Shown piece by piece: positions 17,323 through 26,139 of a DNA stretch of 64,000 nucleotides (position 1 is its first letter; each line of letters starts with the position of its first letter). Origin of the DNA: Hymenobacter ginkgonis (GTDB lineage: Bacteria > Bacteroidota > Bacteroidia > Cytophagales > Hymenobacteraceae); NCBI RefSeq assembly GCF_009755225.1, contig NZ_WQKZ01000001.1:1054001-1118000 (forward strand), written 5' to 3'. The position numbers and the translations under genes were made by a program. The notes beneath the pieces are model-generated. The model had not been told where the DNA came from. It made no database searches and saw only the letters and a list, made by a program, of their open reading frames with translations.

Positions 17323-17997
17323 ATGAAGGTTTATTTACTCTTGCTTACGGGCCTATGCAGTGGCTGGCCCCAACTAGTATTGGCACAGCAGCCGGCTGCG
17401 GTGGGTGCCCTACCCCCTCCGGCCGATTCGAGCCTGCTGCCTAGCCAATTGGGCCCGTCGCCCCGGGTAGTAAAATTCGGCTTGCGGCTGGGGCTGAACT
17501 ATGCCAATACCAACTTCAACCAAGGCGTACCCCGGCCTGTCGTGCCCGTTGAGACAACCTGGCAACCCGGCTTTGCGGCTGGTTTTTTGGTGCAGCTGTC
17601 GCTGAACAAGCACTTGGCGGTGCAGCAGGAATACTTGTTTTCGCAGCTCAGCGGTGAAATCGCTAGCGGTGGCCCGCACTACACATTCCGGTACCTGTCG
17701 CTGCCGCTGCTGCTCAAGTACCAGGTAGTGCCCCGGCTTACCCTGGTAGCCGGGCCGCAGTTCGACCTGCTTATACAAGCCCAACAATCTCAAAACGGCC
17801 AAACCACCGACATCACGCACGAAACGGAGGAGCGTGGCCTCGGCGCCACCGCCGGGCTGGAGGTGCAGCTCTGGCGCCACCTGAGCCTGGGCGCGCGCTA
17901 CTTACAAGGGCTAAACCACATGGGCATTGGGCAGCGCCCGGCGGCGCAGGAGCTGAAGCTGCAGGCGGTGCAGCTAGCCGCCGAGTTTCGGCTATAA
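17323..17997 (+). CDS. Outer-membrane beta-barrel protein (PorT-like)
   Basis: A 224-residue protein with an N-terminal signal peptide (MKVYLLLLTGLCSGWPQLVLAQ, cut near residue 22). The remainder alternates hydrophobic and polar residues and reads as an eight-stranded porin-like barrel (KFGLRLGLNYANTNF; LAVQQEYLFSQL; FRYLSLPLLLKYQVVPRLTLVAGP). This matches the Bacteroidota outer-membrane beta-barrel family typified by PorT. The C terminus ends in Phe-Arg-Leu, as is common for barrel proteins. Ligand or cargo is unknown. It converges on the T9SS propeller gene, with 40 bases between stops. Confidence 0.8.
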   Translation: MKVYLLLLTGLCSGWPQLVLAQQPAAVGALPPPADSSLLPSQLGPSPRVVKFGLRLGLNYANTNFNQGVPRPVVPVETTWQPGFAAGFLVQLSLNKHLAVQQEYLFSQLSGEIASGGPHYTFRYLSLPLLLKYQVVPRLTLVAGPQFDLLIQAQQSQNGQTTDITHETEERGLGATAGLEVQLWRHLSLGARYLQGLNHMGIGQRPAAQELKLQAVQLAAEFRL

Positions 17998-18037
17998 CAG
18001 CTGGCATGGGCGTGAACCAGGCCTGGCTGCGGCAACT

Positions 18038-19951
18038 TTATTGCCAGTGTACACGCTGCGTAGATGTTTGCTGGCCGGTGACTAGGCGCAGCAGGTAGCT
18101 GCCAGCTCCGAATTTTCCGAGTTCGAGCGTTTGGCGGCCGTCGGGGCGCGTGCGCAAAGGGCACGTATAAAGCAGCTGCCCCATTACGTTTAGCAGTTGA
18201 ATTTGCCCGGAGCTTTGCTGGCCTGCAAGCTGCACAGTGACTTGGCCGCCCGCGCCAGGATTTGGATAGACGCTCCAGCCGGCAGTGGCGTGCGGCTCAA
18301 CTGCTTTGGTAACGACTGCGCCCACTTGCACCGGCGCCGAGGCGGTGGGGCGAAAGCCCGCCGCCGTAGTTTGCACCGTATAGGCCCCGCTCGCGCCGCT
18401 CGCCACCCGGTAGCTAGTGCCCGTGGCCCCAGCCAGCGGCTGCTGATTGCGGTAAAACTGATTGCCGCTCGGCGCACTAGATGTCAGCAAGGTCGAGCCG
18501 TCGGCCTGCGGGTGCGCCCGTAGGGTTGGCAAGTTGGTCCAGGCGCTGGCCGCTAGGCGGGCTACGTAGCCTACCGAGCCTGTGCCAGCATTGCCGGCAC
18601 TAACCCGCAGCCCGCCCAGGTCCAGGGCTGCGCCCCGGAAGTGGCCCAGTACCGTGAGGTTGCGCTGGGCATCTACGGCAATGCCGTAGCCAACGGTGCC
18701 AGTGGTTCCGTCGCCCGCGGCGAGTGCCCATTGCCAGGTGCCATTGGCATCTAGCTGGCTCACGAACAGGTCCTCGGCTGGCTGGCTGCTGTGCGCCAAA
18801 GCCGGTAGGCCTTCCAGCGCCAGCGACGAACTGTTGAAGACGCCCGTAACGTAGCCGTTGCCATTGGGGTCGGTAGCAACGGCCCAGCCCACGTCGCCGC
18901 CGCCGGCTCCCGTAGCTGCGCGGGCCCATTGCCATTGCCCATCGCTATCTAGCTTGGCTACGTAGGCATTGGCCCCTGTGCCAACGTGAGTTAATTCTGT
19001 TGGTCCAAACGCCACATTGCCGCCGAAGAAGGGGCCCGTAATCCAGACGTTGGCTTGGGAATCGACGGTGAGCCCTTGTGCTTCGGCGTAGCCATTTCCT
19101 TCTGATTGCCGCACCCACTGCCATTGGCCTTGGGAGGTGAGCTGGGCCACGAAGGCTGCCCTTACGCCGGTGGCTGTAGTAAGTGTTTGGGAGCCGAAAA
19201 CTGCCTGCGTTTCAAAGTTACCACCCACTAGTAGCCGGTCCTGGTTATCCACCGCCAGCCCCAAGATGCTGCTGGCGCCACTACCACCCACCGCCCGCAC
19301 CCACTGCCACTGGCCGCTAGCGTCGAGCCGGGCCACAAATGCCCCAGCATAGCCTACGGAGGTGACCGACGTGGCGCCAAACGAAGCAGTACCTAGGACT
19401 GTTCCTGCCGCATATGCCGTGCCATCTGCCGCGAGTGCTACCCGGTACGCATACCCCTTGCCGGCTACTTGCGTCACCCATTGGGGTACCCCGGCGCTCG
19501 TAAACTTGGCCACGAATGGGCTAGTGGCCCAGCTGCCGCTAATAAGCACGTTGCCAGCGGCATCCACAGCGATACCTTCGCCCGTGTCGGCGCTTGGGCT
19601 GCCCACGCGCTGCGCCCACTGCCACTGGCCCGTAGCGCTCAGGCGTGCCACAAATACATCGTAGTCGCCCATGCTCGTAAGCGTAGTCGTGCCCAGAGTA
19701 AGCGTTCCCGTGAATTGACCCATAACATAGACGTTGTGGGCCGCGTCAACGGCCGTTTTGCCCCCAAAAACGGAAGTAGCGCCTGGCCCCGTCAATGCTT
19801 GTGCCCATTCCCAAGAAGGGGTTTGAGCCCGGGCCACGGGCCCAGCCAGCAGCAGATTAAGTAGTAAAACCGACACCCATTTTAGCGCTGAAGGCGCCCG
19901 ATAGTCTTTGCAGCTACGTAAAAATGAAGAGGAAGTAACGTGTGCAATCAT
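18038..19951 (-). CDS. Secreted seven-repeat beta-propeller protein with T9SS tail
   Basis: A 637-residue extracellular protein. After an N-terminal signal (VLLLNLLLAGPVARAQ, with a rather long n-region) come seven imperfect repeats of 55-75 residues, each containing a G-x-W-Q-W-(A/V)-type motif (GQWQWAQRVG, GQWQWVRAVG, GQWQWVRQSE, GQWQWARAAT, GTWQWALAAG and two degenerate copies) followed by an AVD-x3-N strand. This is the SBBP-like pattern and suggests a seven-bladed propeller. An Ig-like segment (about 490-545) follows, then a type A T9SS sorting domain (WSVYPNPGAGGQ...GSYLLRLVTG). Binding partner unknown. A TATATTTG box lies 44 bases upstream of the ATG. Confidence 0.85.
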   Translation of the reverse strand: MIAHVTSSSFLRSCKDYRAPSALKWVSVLLLNLLLAGPVARAQTPSWEWAQALTGPGATSVFGGKTAVDAAHNVYVMGQFTGTLTLGTTTLTSMGDYDVFVARLSATGQWQWAQRVGSPSADTGEGIAVDAAGNVLISGSWATSPFVAKFTSAGVPQWVTQVAGKGYAYRVALAADGTAYAAGTVLGTASFGATSVTSVGYAGAFVARLDASGQWQWVRAVGGSGASSILGLAVDNQDRLLVGGNFETQAVFGSQTLTTATGVRAAFVAQLTSQGQWQWVRQSEGNGYAEAQGLTVDSQANVWITGPFFGGNVAFGPTELTHVGTGANAYVAKLDSDGQWQWARAATGAGGGDVGWAVATDPNGNGYVTGVFNSSSLALEGLPALAHSSQPAEDLFVSQLDANGTWQWALAAGDGTTGTVGYGIAVDAQRNLTVLGHFRGAALDLGGLRVSAGNAGTGSVGYVARLAASAWTNLPTLRAHPQADGSTLLTSSAPSGNQFYRNQQPLAGATGTSYRVASGASGAYTVQTTAAGFRPTASAPVQVGAVVTKAVEPHATAGWSVYPNPGAGGQVTVQLAGQQSSGQIQLLNVMGQLLYTCPLRTRPDGRQTLELGKFGAGSYLLRLVTGQQTSTQRVHWQ

Positions 19952-19994
19952 ATAATGGAACGAAGATTATGCAGGTATCATAATGGTGAAGCAA

Positions 19995-20002
19995 CAAATA
20001 TA
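19995..20002 (-). promoter_or_regulatory. Putative -7 box of the T9SS propeller gene
   Basis: Minus-strand TATATTTG in an A/T-rich stretch matches TAnnTTTG and would give a leader of about 40 bases. No good TTG is seen 17-23 bases upstream. Confidence 0.45.
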
Positions 20003-20091
20003 TAGTCTGTCGCAAATCCTTATCTGATAGTGCTTATGCTAAGGAAAGTTCAGCTTATTGGTTTGCTGATAAAATTTATAATTATACAACT

Positions 20092-20130
20092 AAGCCCGGC
20101 TTGCTACAATGCGAGTAGCAAGCCGGGCTT
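20092..20130 (-). terminator. Hairpin downstream of the M2 dipeptidase gene
   Basis: Perfect 16-bp stem (AAGCCCGGCTTGCTAC and its complement) with a 7-nt loop, 63 bases past the M2 peptidase stop codon. Only weak T enrichment follows on the minus strand. Confidence 0.65.
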
Positions 20131-20192
20131 GGTTGTCAGGGTCCGGCCTTAGTGCTTTATGCTGGCCTTCCTTATAGTGCTTATTTGACCAT

Positions 20193-22067
20193 TTACATCG
20201 TGTATTGCCGTCCCTTATTCTGCGCTTTCAAATACACCATTAGCGGCTGAAAATAATCGACCATGGCGCGGGCCGACAGGTCTTCGCCGGTTTTCTCCTT
20301 AAGCACTGTGCGCCAGTCGCGGCTGCTGCCGGGGCGCATAATATCTTGCAAAAACTGGCCAACTTCCTTGCTGCCGTAGTAATTGGTGGCGTGCGGGTCT
20401 TGGTGCAGAATCTTGCGGGCAATGTGGTCGTGCAGTTGAAACAAAATGATGTAGCTCAGCGCATAGTCGTAGTACTGCGCGGGGTCGTCGTTGATGTGGG
20501 TTTTGGTGGCGGGGTCGAGGTAAGCCTCGCCGCGGGGGGTAGGGGGCACCATGCCCTGGTACTGTTTGCAGAGCGCCCACCACTTGGCGTTGAGCTGGTC
20601 GGCGGGCAGGTTTTCGGCATAAAAGGCGTTTTCCCACTCGCTCATCACGCCCGAGGCAAACGGGATAAAGGGCACGTATTGCAGCGCTTCCTTGAGCAGT
20701 TGCTGGGTTTGGTTAGTCTGCGTTTTAGCATCAACCAATCCGAGGCCTACCAGGAAGGGCTTTTGCTGGGCGGCCAAGCCCATCATGCTGCCGATGGCCT
20801 CGTGGTAGGCGCGGTTGGCGCCCTGGCGCAGCAGGGGCGGCACCTCGGGGTTGGTGTAGCTGAGGTAGTAATAGATGTGGCCTAGCTCGTGGTGGGTCGT
20901 CATATACCACTCCGTATTAGGCTCCACGCTCATCAGGCTGCGCACGTCGTGGTCGAGGTCCAGGTGCCAGGCCGAGGCGTGGTTGTTCTTCTTATAAGCC
21001 GTGCCGGGGGGTAGGGGGTAGAGGCTGCTTTTCTCATAAAAGCTAGCCGGCAGCGCCGGAAAGCCCAGGCTTTGGTAGAAGCGCTCGGCCTGCTTCACGT
21101 TCCACTCGGCGCCTTTTTTGGCCAGCACGGCGTCGAGGTTGAGGCCTTTTACCGTCACCATGCTGCCCCAGTCCTGGCCCCAGCGGTTGGGCAGCCAGTC
21201 GGCGGGCAGGTAGGCGGGCACTTGCTTCACGTGGTATTTCTTGGCCAGCTCGTAGCGGGCGTAGGTATGCAGCTCGCGGTAGAGCGGGCGCAGCTCGGTG
21301 TTGAGCTGGCGCACTAAAGCCATCATTTCTTCCCGGCTCAGGCCGTAGTCGCTGGCTTGATACGTGAAAAAATCGGGGTAGCCCAGCGCCTGCACGGTCT
21401 GGTTGCGCAGGTCGCGCAGGTTCAGCAAGCCGTCTTTGAGGGTCGGGCCGATGGCCTTGCTGGCCTCCCAGATTTGCTGGCGCTTCTGCGGGTTGGTTTC
21501 GGTGCGCAGCAGCTCGTCGAGGCCGTTGGTGGTCACGCTTTTGCCTGCGTACTTGTAGTCGAAGCCGTAGAGCTTTTCCGTCTGGGCGGCTTCGGCCTTG
21601 ATGCGGCGCTTCACCACGTCGGCCACGGTCTGGGGCGAGTTGGCCGCGTTGTAAAGCGCCGTTTCGAGCTGTTTGGTTTGCAGGGGGGTAAGCTGGTCTT
21701 TGTGGGCCAGCAGCTCCTTTAACTGCTTGATATTCGCGGCGCTGCCGGTGAAGGCTGCCTGGCGCTCGTTGGCCCGGCTGGTGCGGCCGGCGTTGGTAGT
21801 ATCGCCGGGCACGATGTGCGTATTGCTCTGCCACTCGGCCTCGCTCGACTGCGTGTAGAGGCGCACGTACTCCGTCGTATAGCCTGCCAAAAAGGCCTCG
21901 GCCTGGGCGCGGTAGTCGGCCGGCGCCGGGGGGGTAGGGGCGGCGCTGGTAGCCACGGGCGGGGTTACGGTCGGGGGTGTATTGGCTGAGGTGGCGCGCT
22001 GGTTGGCCGTGGGCGCGCAGGCGGCCAGCAGCGCCAGGGGTAGGAGGTGGGTTGCTTTCAAGAGCAA
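20193..22067 (-). CDS. M2 family (ACE-like) peptidyl-dipeptidase, lipoprotein
   Basis: Zinc metallopeptidase related to angiotensin-converting enzyme, removing C-terminal dipeptides. A lipobox is visible (LALLAAC, Cys17), followed by a Pro/Thr-rich linker to about residue 50. The zinc motif HELGH occupies 393-397 in TTHHELGHIYYYLSY, with the downstream Glu ligand in YHEAIGSMMGL, as in ACE. The 624 residues match one ACE catalytic domain. It would act in the periplasm or on the cell surface and fits with the other exopeptidases in the window (M28, M20). No partner gene is directly attached. Confidence 0.92.
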   Translation of the reverse strand: MLLKATHLLPLALLAACAPTANQRATSANTPPTVTPPVATSAAPTPPAPADYRAQAEAFLAGYTTEYVRLYTQSSEAEWQSNTHIVPGDTTNAGRTSRANERQAAFTGSAANIKQLKELLAHKDQLTPLQTKQLETALYNAANSPQTVADVVKRRIKAEAAQTEKLYGFDYKYAGKSVTTNGLDELLRTETNPQKRQQIWEASKAIGPTLKDGLLNLRDLRNQTVQALGYPDFFTYQASDYGLSREEMMALVRQLNTELRPLYRELHTYARYELAKKYHVKQVPAYLPADWLPNRWGQDWGSMVTVKGLNLDAVLAKKGAEWNVKQAERFYQSLGFPALPASFYEKSSLYPLPPGTAYKKNNHASAWHLDLDHDVRSLMSVEPNTEWYMTTHHELGHIYYYLSYTNPEVPPLLRQGANRAYHEAIGSMMGLAAQQKPFLVGLGLVDAKTQTNQTQQLLKEALQYVPFIPFASGVMSEWENAFYAENLPADQLNAKWWALCKQYQGMVPPTPRGEAYLDPATKTHINDDPAQYYDYALSYIILFQLHDHIARKILHQDPHATNYYGSKEVGQFLQDIMRPGSSRDWRTVLKEKTGEDLSARAMVDYFQPLMVYLKAQNKGRQYTM

Positions 22068-22205
22068 AGGGAATTAGGAGATGAGAAGCTAAATAACGTT
22101 GTTTAACAGCTAGTTAGCTGCCGATGGGGTAGGGCCTGGCAACAGCGGCGGCCGTGCCGCGTAAAGTTACCCCGGTACCGCTTACGGGTACCACTTTCTC
22201 GGCTT

Positions 22206-23162
22206 ATGAAAAAAATGGCTTTGTTACTCGCCTTAGGCCTCGGCGCTTCGGGGTCGCTGCTGGCGCAAACTACCGCGCCGGCCGCGGCTACCGATGCTAC
22301 GCCCCGCCCCGTGCTACCCCTCTACAGCGGCTCCATCCCCGACTCGAAGCCGAGCCGGGTACAGGAAACCAGCGTGACAGAAGGCGCCGGGGTGCGCATT
22401 TCCAATGTTATTCAGCCCACGCTCACCGTATTTATGCCCTCCAAGGAGAAGGCCAACGGTACGTCGGTCATTATTTGCCCCGGCGGTGGCTATGCCCGGC
22501 TGGCCATCGACCACGAAGGCTACGACGTAGCCCGGCGCCTGAATGAGATGGGGGTAGCGGCTTTCGTGCTGAAATACCGCCTGCCCAACGACCAGAGCCA
22601 ACCCGATAAAAGCATTGCGCCGCTGCTCGATGCCCAGCAGGCGCTGCGCCTTGTGCGCGAGCAGGCCGGTAAGTACGGCCTCAACCCCGAGCGCATCGGC
22701 CTGATGGGTTTTTCGGCGGGTGGGCACCTGGCCGCCACGGCGGGCACGCACTTTGCCCAGCCGGTGGGCACCAACCCCGGCTCGGCGTCGGTGCGGCCAG
22801 CCTTTTTGGTGCTGCTCTACCCAGTTATTAGCTTCAGCGACAGCCTGAAACATGCTGGCTCGCGCGAGAACCTGCTTGGCCGCACGCCCAGCGCCGACCA
22901 AGTGCGGCTGTACTCCAATGAGCTTCAGGTGTCGGCCCAAACGCCGCCTACCTTCCTCGTGCACGCCGAAGACGACAAAACGGTGCCGGTGCAAAACAGC
23001 ATCGTTTTTTACCAGGCGCTGCGCCGCCACAACGTGCCCGCCGAGATGCACCTCTACCCCCAGGGCGGCCACGGCTTCGGCATGAACAACAAAACCACCA
23101 AAGACCAGTGGATAGAGCGCCTGCAAAACTGGCTGGACGCCAATGGCTGGCTTACCAAATAG
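22206..23162 (+). CDS. Secreted alpha/beta-hydrolase, acetyl-xylan-esterase-like
   Basis: Signal peptide (MKKMALLLALGLGASGSLLAQ) and a compact alpha/beta-hydrolase of 318 residues. Visible active-site elements: oxyanion loop CPGGGYARLA, nucleophile elbow GFSAGG (S170), acid in AEDDKTVP, His in GGHGFG. This pattern fits the Bacteroidota esterases often annotated as acetyl-xylan esterase or endo-xylanase BnaC-like. The natural substrate is not readable from sequence. It is followed by the peroxiredoxin gene; the short gap contains a small inverted repeat (GAGAACAAT / ATTGTTCTC). Confidence 0.85.
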   Translation: MKKMALLLALGLGASGSLLAQTTAPAAATDATPRPVLPLYSGSIPDSKPSRVQETSVTEGAGVRISNVIQPTLTVFMPSKEKANGTSVIICPGGGYARLAIDHEGYDVARRLNEMGVAAFVLKYRLPNDQSQPDKSIAPLLDAQQALRLVREQAGKYGLNPERIGLMGFSAGGHLAATAGTHFAQPVGTNPGSASVRPAFLVLLYPVISFSDSLKHAGSRENLLGRTPSADQVRLYSNELQVSAQTPPTFLVHAEDDKTVPVQNSIVFYQALRRHNVPAEMHLYPQGGHGFGMNNKTTKDQWIERLQNWLDANGWLTK

Positions 23163-23174
23163 TACGAGTTAATG

Positions 23175-23222
23175 GAGAACAATAAGGGCAAGTGGAGAAC
23201 ACTAGCCTCACTAATTGTTCTC
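23175..23222. repeat. Short inverted repeat between esterase and peroxiredoxin genes
   Basis: Arms GAGAACAAT (23175-23183) and ATTGTTCTC (23214-23222), with a second copy of GGAGAACA between them. It may be a weak terminator or an operator; the evidence is only the sequence symmetry. Confidence 0.3.
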
Positions 23223-23250
23223 TATTTATTACTCACTGCCCACTCTACTT

Positions 23251-23706
23251 ATGCTCCAGCTCGGCGACCTAGCCCCTGACTTTACGTTGCCCACTGACAA
23301 GGGCGAAACCTTCCATTTGGCTGGCCAGCTTGGCAAGCCGGTAGTGCTTTATTTCTACCCCAAAGACGATACACCTGGCTGCACGGCCGAGGCCTGCGCC
23401 TTCCGCGACCAGTACGCCGACTTCCTAGACCTGGGCGCGGTAGTGGTGGGGGTAAGCTCCGACAGCGAGGCGTCGCACCAGAAATTTAGCCAAAAGCACC
23501 GGCTGCCGTTTCCACTGCTAGCCGACACCAGCGGGCAACTGCGCAAGCAATACGAGGTGCCCCGTGCCCTGCTGGGTCTGCTGCCCGGCCGCGTCACGTT
23601 TGTGATTGATGCGGCCGGCAAAATTGCCTACATCTTCAATTCCCTCAGCGGCGCCACCGACCACGTGCGCAAAACCAAGGAGGTGCTGCGCGAACTGGCG
23701 GCGTAG
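23251..23706 (+). CDS. bcp: Thiol peroxidase of the BCP/PrxQ type
   Basis: Cytoplasmic peroxiredoxin reducing hydrogen peroxide and organic hydroperoxides. Peroxidatic Cys44 and the resolving-type Cys49 lie in TPGCTAEACAF, the two-Cys spacing of BCP/PrxQ. The full thioredoxin-like fold is present over 151 residues. The ATG at 23251 gives the family start MLQLGDLAPDFTLP; an earlier in-frame ATG at 23215 would add 12 hydrophobic residues and fall inside the inverted repeat. A SemiSWEET gene follows after 55 bp. Confidence 0.92.
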   Translation: MLQLGDLAPDFTLPTDKGETFHLAGQLGKPVVLYFYPKDDTPGCTAEACAFRDQYADFLDLGAVVVGVSSDSEASHQKFSQKHRLPFPLLADTSGQLRKQYEVPRALLGLLPGRVTFVIDAAGKIAYIFNSLSGATDHVRKTKEVLRELAA

Positions 23707-23761
23707 CAAGGGGGTAGGGGCTGTGCCACCCCCAGGTTTAATCAGGTAGCGTTAGGTAGCT

Positions 23762-24070
23762 ATGGTTCTCTCCCCCAGTCTTATCAGCAACCTTGGCTTG
23801 CTGGCCGCCGCGCTTTCGGCGCTCACGTTTTTTCCGCAGGTGCTGCACACCTGGCAAACCCGCTCGGCCAATGGGCTGAGCGGACCTACGCTGGCGGTGG
23901 GCGCTAGTAGCATGATACTCTGGCTTGTGTACGGGGTGTGCGAGCACAATACGCCCATCTTGCTGGGCAATGCGGTTAACCTGCTTTTTACGCTGCTACT
24001 GGTGTTTTTCAAACACCACTTCCGCTTGCTGGGCGAGCCCCAAAAGCCGCTGCCCGCGCCGAAGGCTTAG
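23762..24070 (+). CDS. SemiSWEET-type sugar transporter
   Basis: A 102-residue membrane protein with three helices and the PQ-loop-type signature FFPQVLHTWQTRSANGLS in the first helix, as in bacterial SemiSWEETs, which work as dimers to move sugars by facilitated diffusion. The C terminus after residue 83 is polar. The substrate is unknown. It may share a transcript with the peroxiredoxin gene upstream. It converges on the Crp/Fnr-type regulator. Confidence 0.85.
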   Translation: MVLSPSLISNLGLLAAALSALTFFPQVLHTWQTRSANGLSGPTLAVGASSMILWLVYGVCEHNTPILLGNAVNLLFTLLLVFFKHHFRLLGEPQKPLPAPKA

Positions 24071-24143
24071 CGGCCCGCGTTCACCGCTAACTAGTGAGGT
24101 AGTACGTGGCCGGCTGCCGCGTTTTTAGCAACTGGCCAACTAC

Positions 24144-24701
24144 TCATTTCTTGATACGGCTTAGGTGCACGGTGCTAATGCCGAGGTAGGACGCAATGTA
24201 GTGCTGCGGCACGCGCTGCACTACTTGTGGCGCCTGGGCCAGCAACTGCTGGTACCGCTGCTTGGGCGTGTCCCGAATAAAAGACAAGCAGTGTTCCATG
24301 TAGTGCCGGGTGCGGTCGAAGAGCATCCCCGCCAACTTTTCCCGCTGGGTGGGCAACTCGGCTAGCTCTACCAGCAGGCGGTAGGCATCGTCTCGCCCTA
24401 CCCACCACACCACGCATGGCTCTATCGTTTCGATGGAAAATAGGCTGGGGGTATGCTGGCGAAAGCTTTCCAGCGACGAAACAGTTTGCTGCTCAAAGAA
24501 AAATTGGAAGGTGACGTCTTTACCCTGGCTGGTAAACCACACGCGCAGGCAGCCTTTTTCGATGAAAAAAGCCCGCTTAGCTATTTCCTGCTCGCGTAGC
24601 AGCAAGGTGCGGGCCGGCACCTCCAGGCGCGTAAAGCAGGTAGCATAGCGCTGCCAGTGCGCGGCACTGAGCGAAAACTGCGTACGTAACCATTCTAGCA
24701 T
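24144..24701 (-). CDS. Crp/Fnr family transcriptional regulator
   Basis: A 185-residue regulator. An N-terminal cyclic-nucleotide-binding-type beta roll (TLLLREQEIAKRAFFIEKGC; VTFQFFFEQQTVSSLES) is joined to a helical linker and a C-terminal HTH (VPQHYIASYLGISTVHLSRI). The glycine-rich cAMP-phosphate cassette is not conserved, so the ligand, if any, is not cAMP-like. The ATG at 24701 was chosen; an upstream start at 24884 would overlap the DoxX gene and adds non-homologous residues. It is the last gene of a minus-strand group after the dehydrogenase and DoxX genes and may control them. Confidence 0.87.
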   Translation of the reverse strand: MLEWLRTQFSLSAAHWQRYATCFTRLEVPARTLLLREQEIAKRAFFIEKGCLRVWFTSQGKDVTFQFFFEQQTVSSLESFRQHTPSLFSIETIEPCVVWWVGRDDAYRLLVELAELPTQREKLAGMLFDRTRHYMEHCLSFIRDTPKQRYQQLLAQAPQVVQRVPQHYIASYLGISTVHLSRIKK

Positions 24702-24753
24702 GGCAAGAAGAAATGACTTGCTAACCACACCAGGTAGCGGTTGTTTGCCCCAG

Positions 24754-25137
24754 CTACCCTGGCTGGGAGAAAGAAGCCAAGGGCTGCCGCTGCCGGTAGA
24801 GCCAATAGGAAACGGCCAGCACCACCAGCAGCTCCGCCGGCCCAGCCGAGGCCTTAAGAGGCTCGCCCGAGGCTGGGTGGGCAATAAGGGCCGACACTAG
24901 CAGAATGGTGAAGCCAGCGTAGGCCCACTCCTTAAGCCGAACGCCCACTGGCGCCAGCAGTGCCAATACCCCCAGGAGTTTGGCCACCGCTAACTCGACC
25001 CGAAAATAATCGGGAAAGCCTAGGCGATGGCATTCTAGGCGCACGGCGTCTTGGGTGAGGTAGGCGACGGCCGACTTACTCATCAGCAAGGCCACTAGGC
25101 CGGTAGCGACCCAGTAAGCCGCGGTAGTTTTTTTCAT
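24754..25137 (-). CDS. DoxX-like small membrane protein
   Basis: A 127-residue membrane protein with about four helices (TAAYWVATGLVALLMSKSAV; VAKLLGVLALLAPVG; AYAGFTILLVSALIAH; LLVVLAVSYWLY). The spacing and the conserved LGFPDYFR and HPASGEP segments match DoxX-like proteins common in Bacteroidota. Function is not established; relatives are tied to thiosulfate oxidation or redox stress. The ATG at 25137 (MKKTTAAYW) is preferred over one five codons earlier. It sits 42 bases after the dehydrogenase and 52 bases before the Crp/Fnr gene. Confidence 0.83.
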   Translation of the reverse strand: MKKTTAAYWVATGLVALLMSKSAVAYLTQDAVRLECHRLGFPDYFRVELAVAKLLGVLALLAPVGVRLKEWAYAGFTILLVSALIAHPASGEPLKASAGPAELLVVLAVSYWLYRQRQPLASFSQPG

Positions 25138-25179
25138 GGCGTGCGGCAGCAAGAAAGACTGGTGAAAGAAGCGGCCGCA

Positions 25180-26139
25180 TCAGGGGAGCACTACCAGTCG
25201 TGCGCCAGCTGGCACTGCTATTTCCCACACGCGCGCGATGTCGGCGAGGGGTACCGTTACCGTTTCCACCAGCAGCCGGCCAGCCGCGGCTAGCTGAAAG
25301 GCTTCTGGTAGCATCTCCGCGAATAGGTGGCTCACTTCTTGGCGCGACCAGCTGCCCAGCCCCGACCCGGAGAGGTGCAAATCGGTGCTCCGCAGCGTGG
25401 CCCCGGAGAGTGCTACGCTATCGCCCAGCATAGTGCCTACCGACACGAAGCGCACTCGGTGGGTGAAGGAGCCGGTGCCCTGCAACGCCCGCAACAGCAA
25501 CTCGGCCGAATGCCCCCATAGGTAGTCGATAAGCACATCGATGGGGGAGCTGGTGTGGAGGGCCTGAAGCTGCGCCACGAAAGCCTCCTCAGCTTGCTGC
25601 ACCGAGAGTACTTTGTCGGCGCCCAAGGCCAGCAAGGCTTGCAGCGATGCCGGGTTGCGGCCCGTGGCAATAACATGCCCCGCGCCGTAGTGCTTGGCCA
25701 GCTGCACCGCTACCCGACCGGTGAAGCCGGTGGCCCCGTTGATGAGTACCGTTTCGCCGGGCTGAATGCCGGCCCGGAACCGCAGGGCCATGCCTGCCCC
25801 AATAACGGCATTGGGCAGCGCGGCGGCAGTGGCATCGTCGAGGTGGGGGGGTAGGGCTACCAGCCGGCGGCGGTCGATGAGCGCCCGCTCGGCCAAGGTG
25901 CCCCCAACGCCCAGGGCAAAGACCCGCGTTCCATCGGGGAGCGTGCCCACCGCATCGCCGCCGATGACTTGGGCTGGCTGGGCGTGGTTAGGCTGGCTAG
26001 AATAGTGGGTGCCTTTTGCGCGGCCTCCATCAAAGTGTTTCAGCGCCGCGGCGCTAACGCGAAGCACCAGTTGGTCATCGTCTTGCGCGACGGGTTCGAC
26101 AACCTCCGCATAGTGCGGCCCGTCGCCTTGCGGATACAT
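25180..26139 (-). CDS. Zinc-independent MDR-type NADPH:quinone oxidoreductase
   Basis: Medium-chain dehydrogenase/reductase of about 320 residues. The Rossmann motif is INGATGFTGRVAVQLAK; the substrate loop and GGDAVGTLPDGTRVFALG match quinone-oxidoreductase-type members, and no structural-zinc cysteines are present. The first ATG compatible with the family is at 26139 (MYPQGDGPHY), but the usual family start M-K-A-A would fall five codons earlier, where the codon is ATA; upstream ATGs at 26208-26211 are also in frame. First gene of the set with DoxX and Crp/Fnr, which suggests a redox-responsive operon. Confidence 0.85.
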   Translation of the reverse strand: MYPQGDGPHYAEVVEPVAQDDDQLVLRVSAAALKHFDGGRAKGTHYSSQPNHAQPAQVIGGDAVGTLPDGTRVFALGVGGTLAERALIDRRRLVALPPHLDDATAAALPNAVIGAGMALRFRAGIQPGETVLINGATGFTGRVAVQLAKHYGAGHVIATGRNPASLQALLALGADKVLSVQQAEEAFVAQLQALHTSSPIDVLIDYLWGHSAELLLRALQGTGSFTHRVRFVSVGTMLGDSVALSGATLRSTDLHLSGSGLGSWSRQEVSHLFAEMLPEAFQLAAAGRLLVETVTVPLADIARVWEIAVPAGARLVVLP

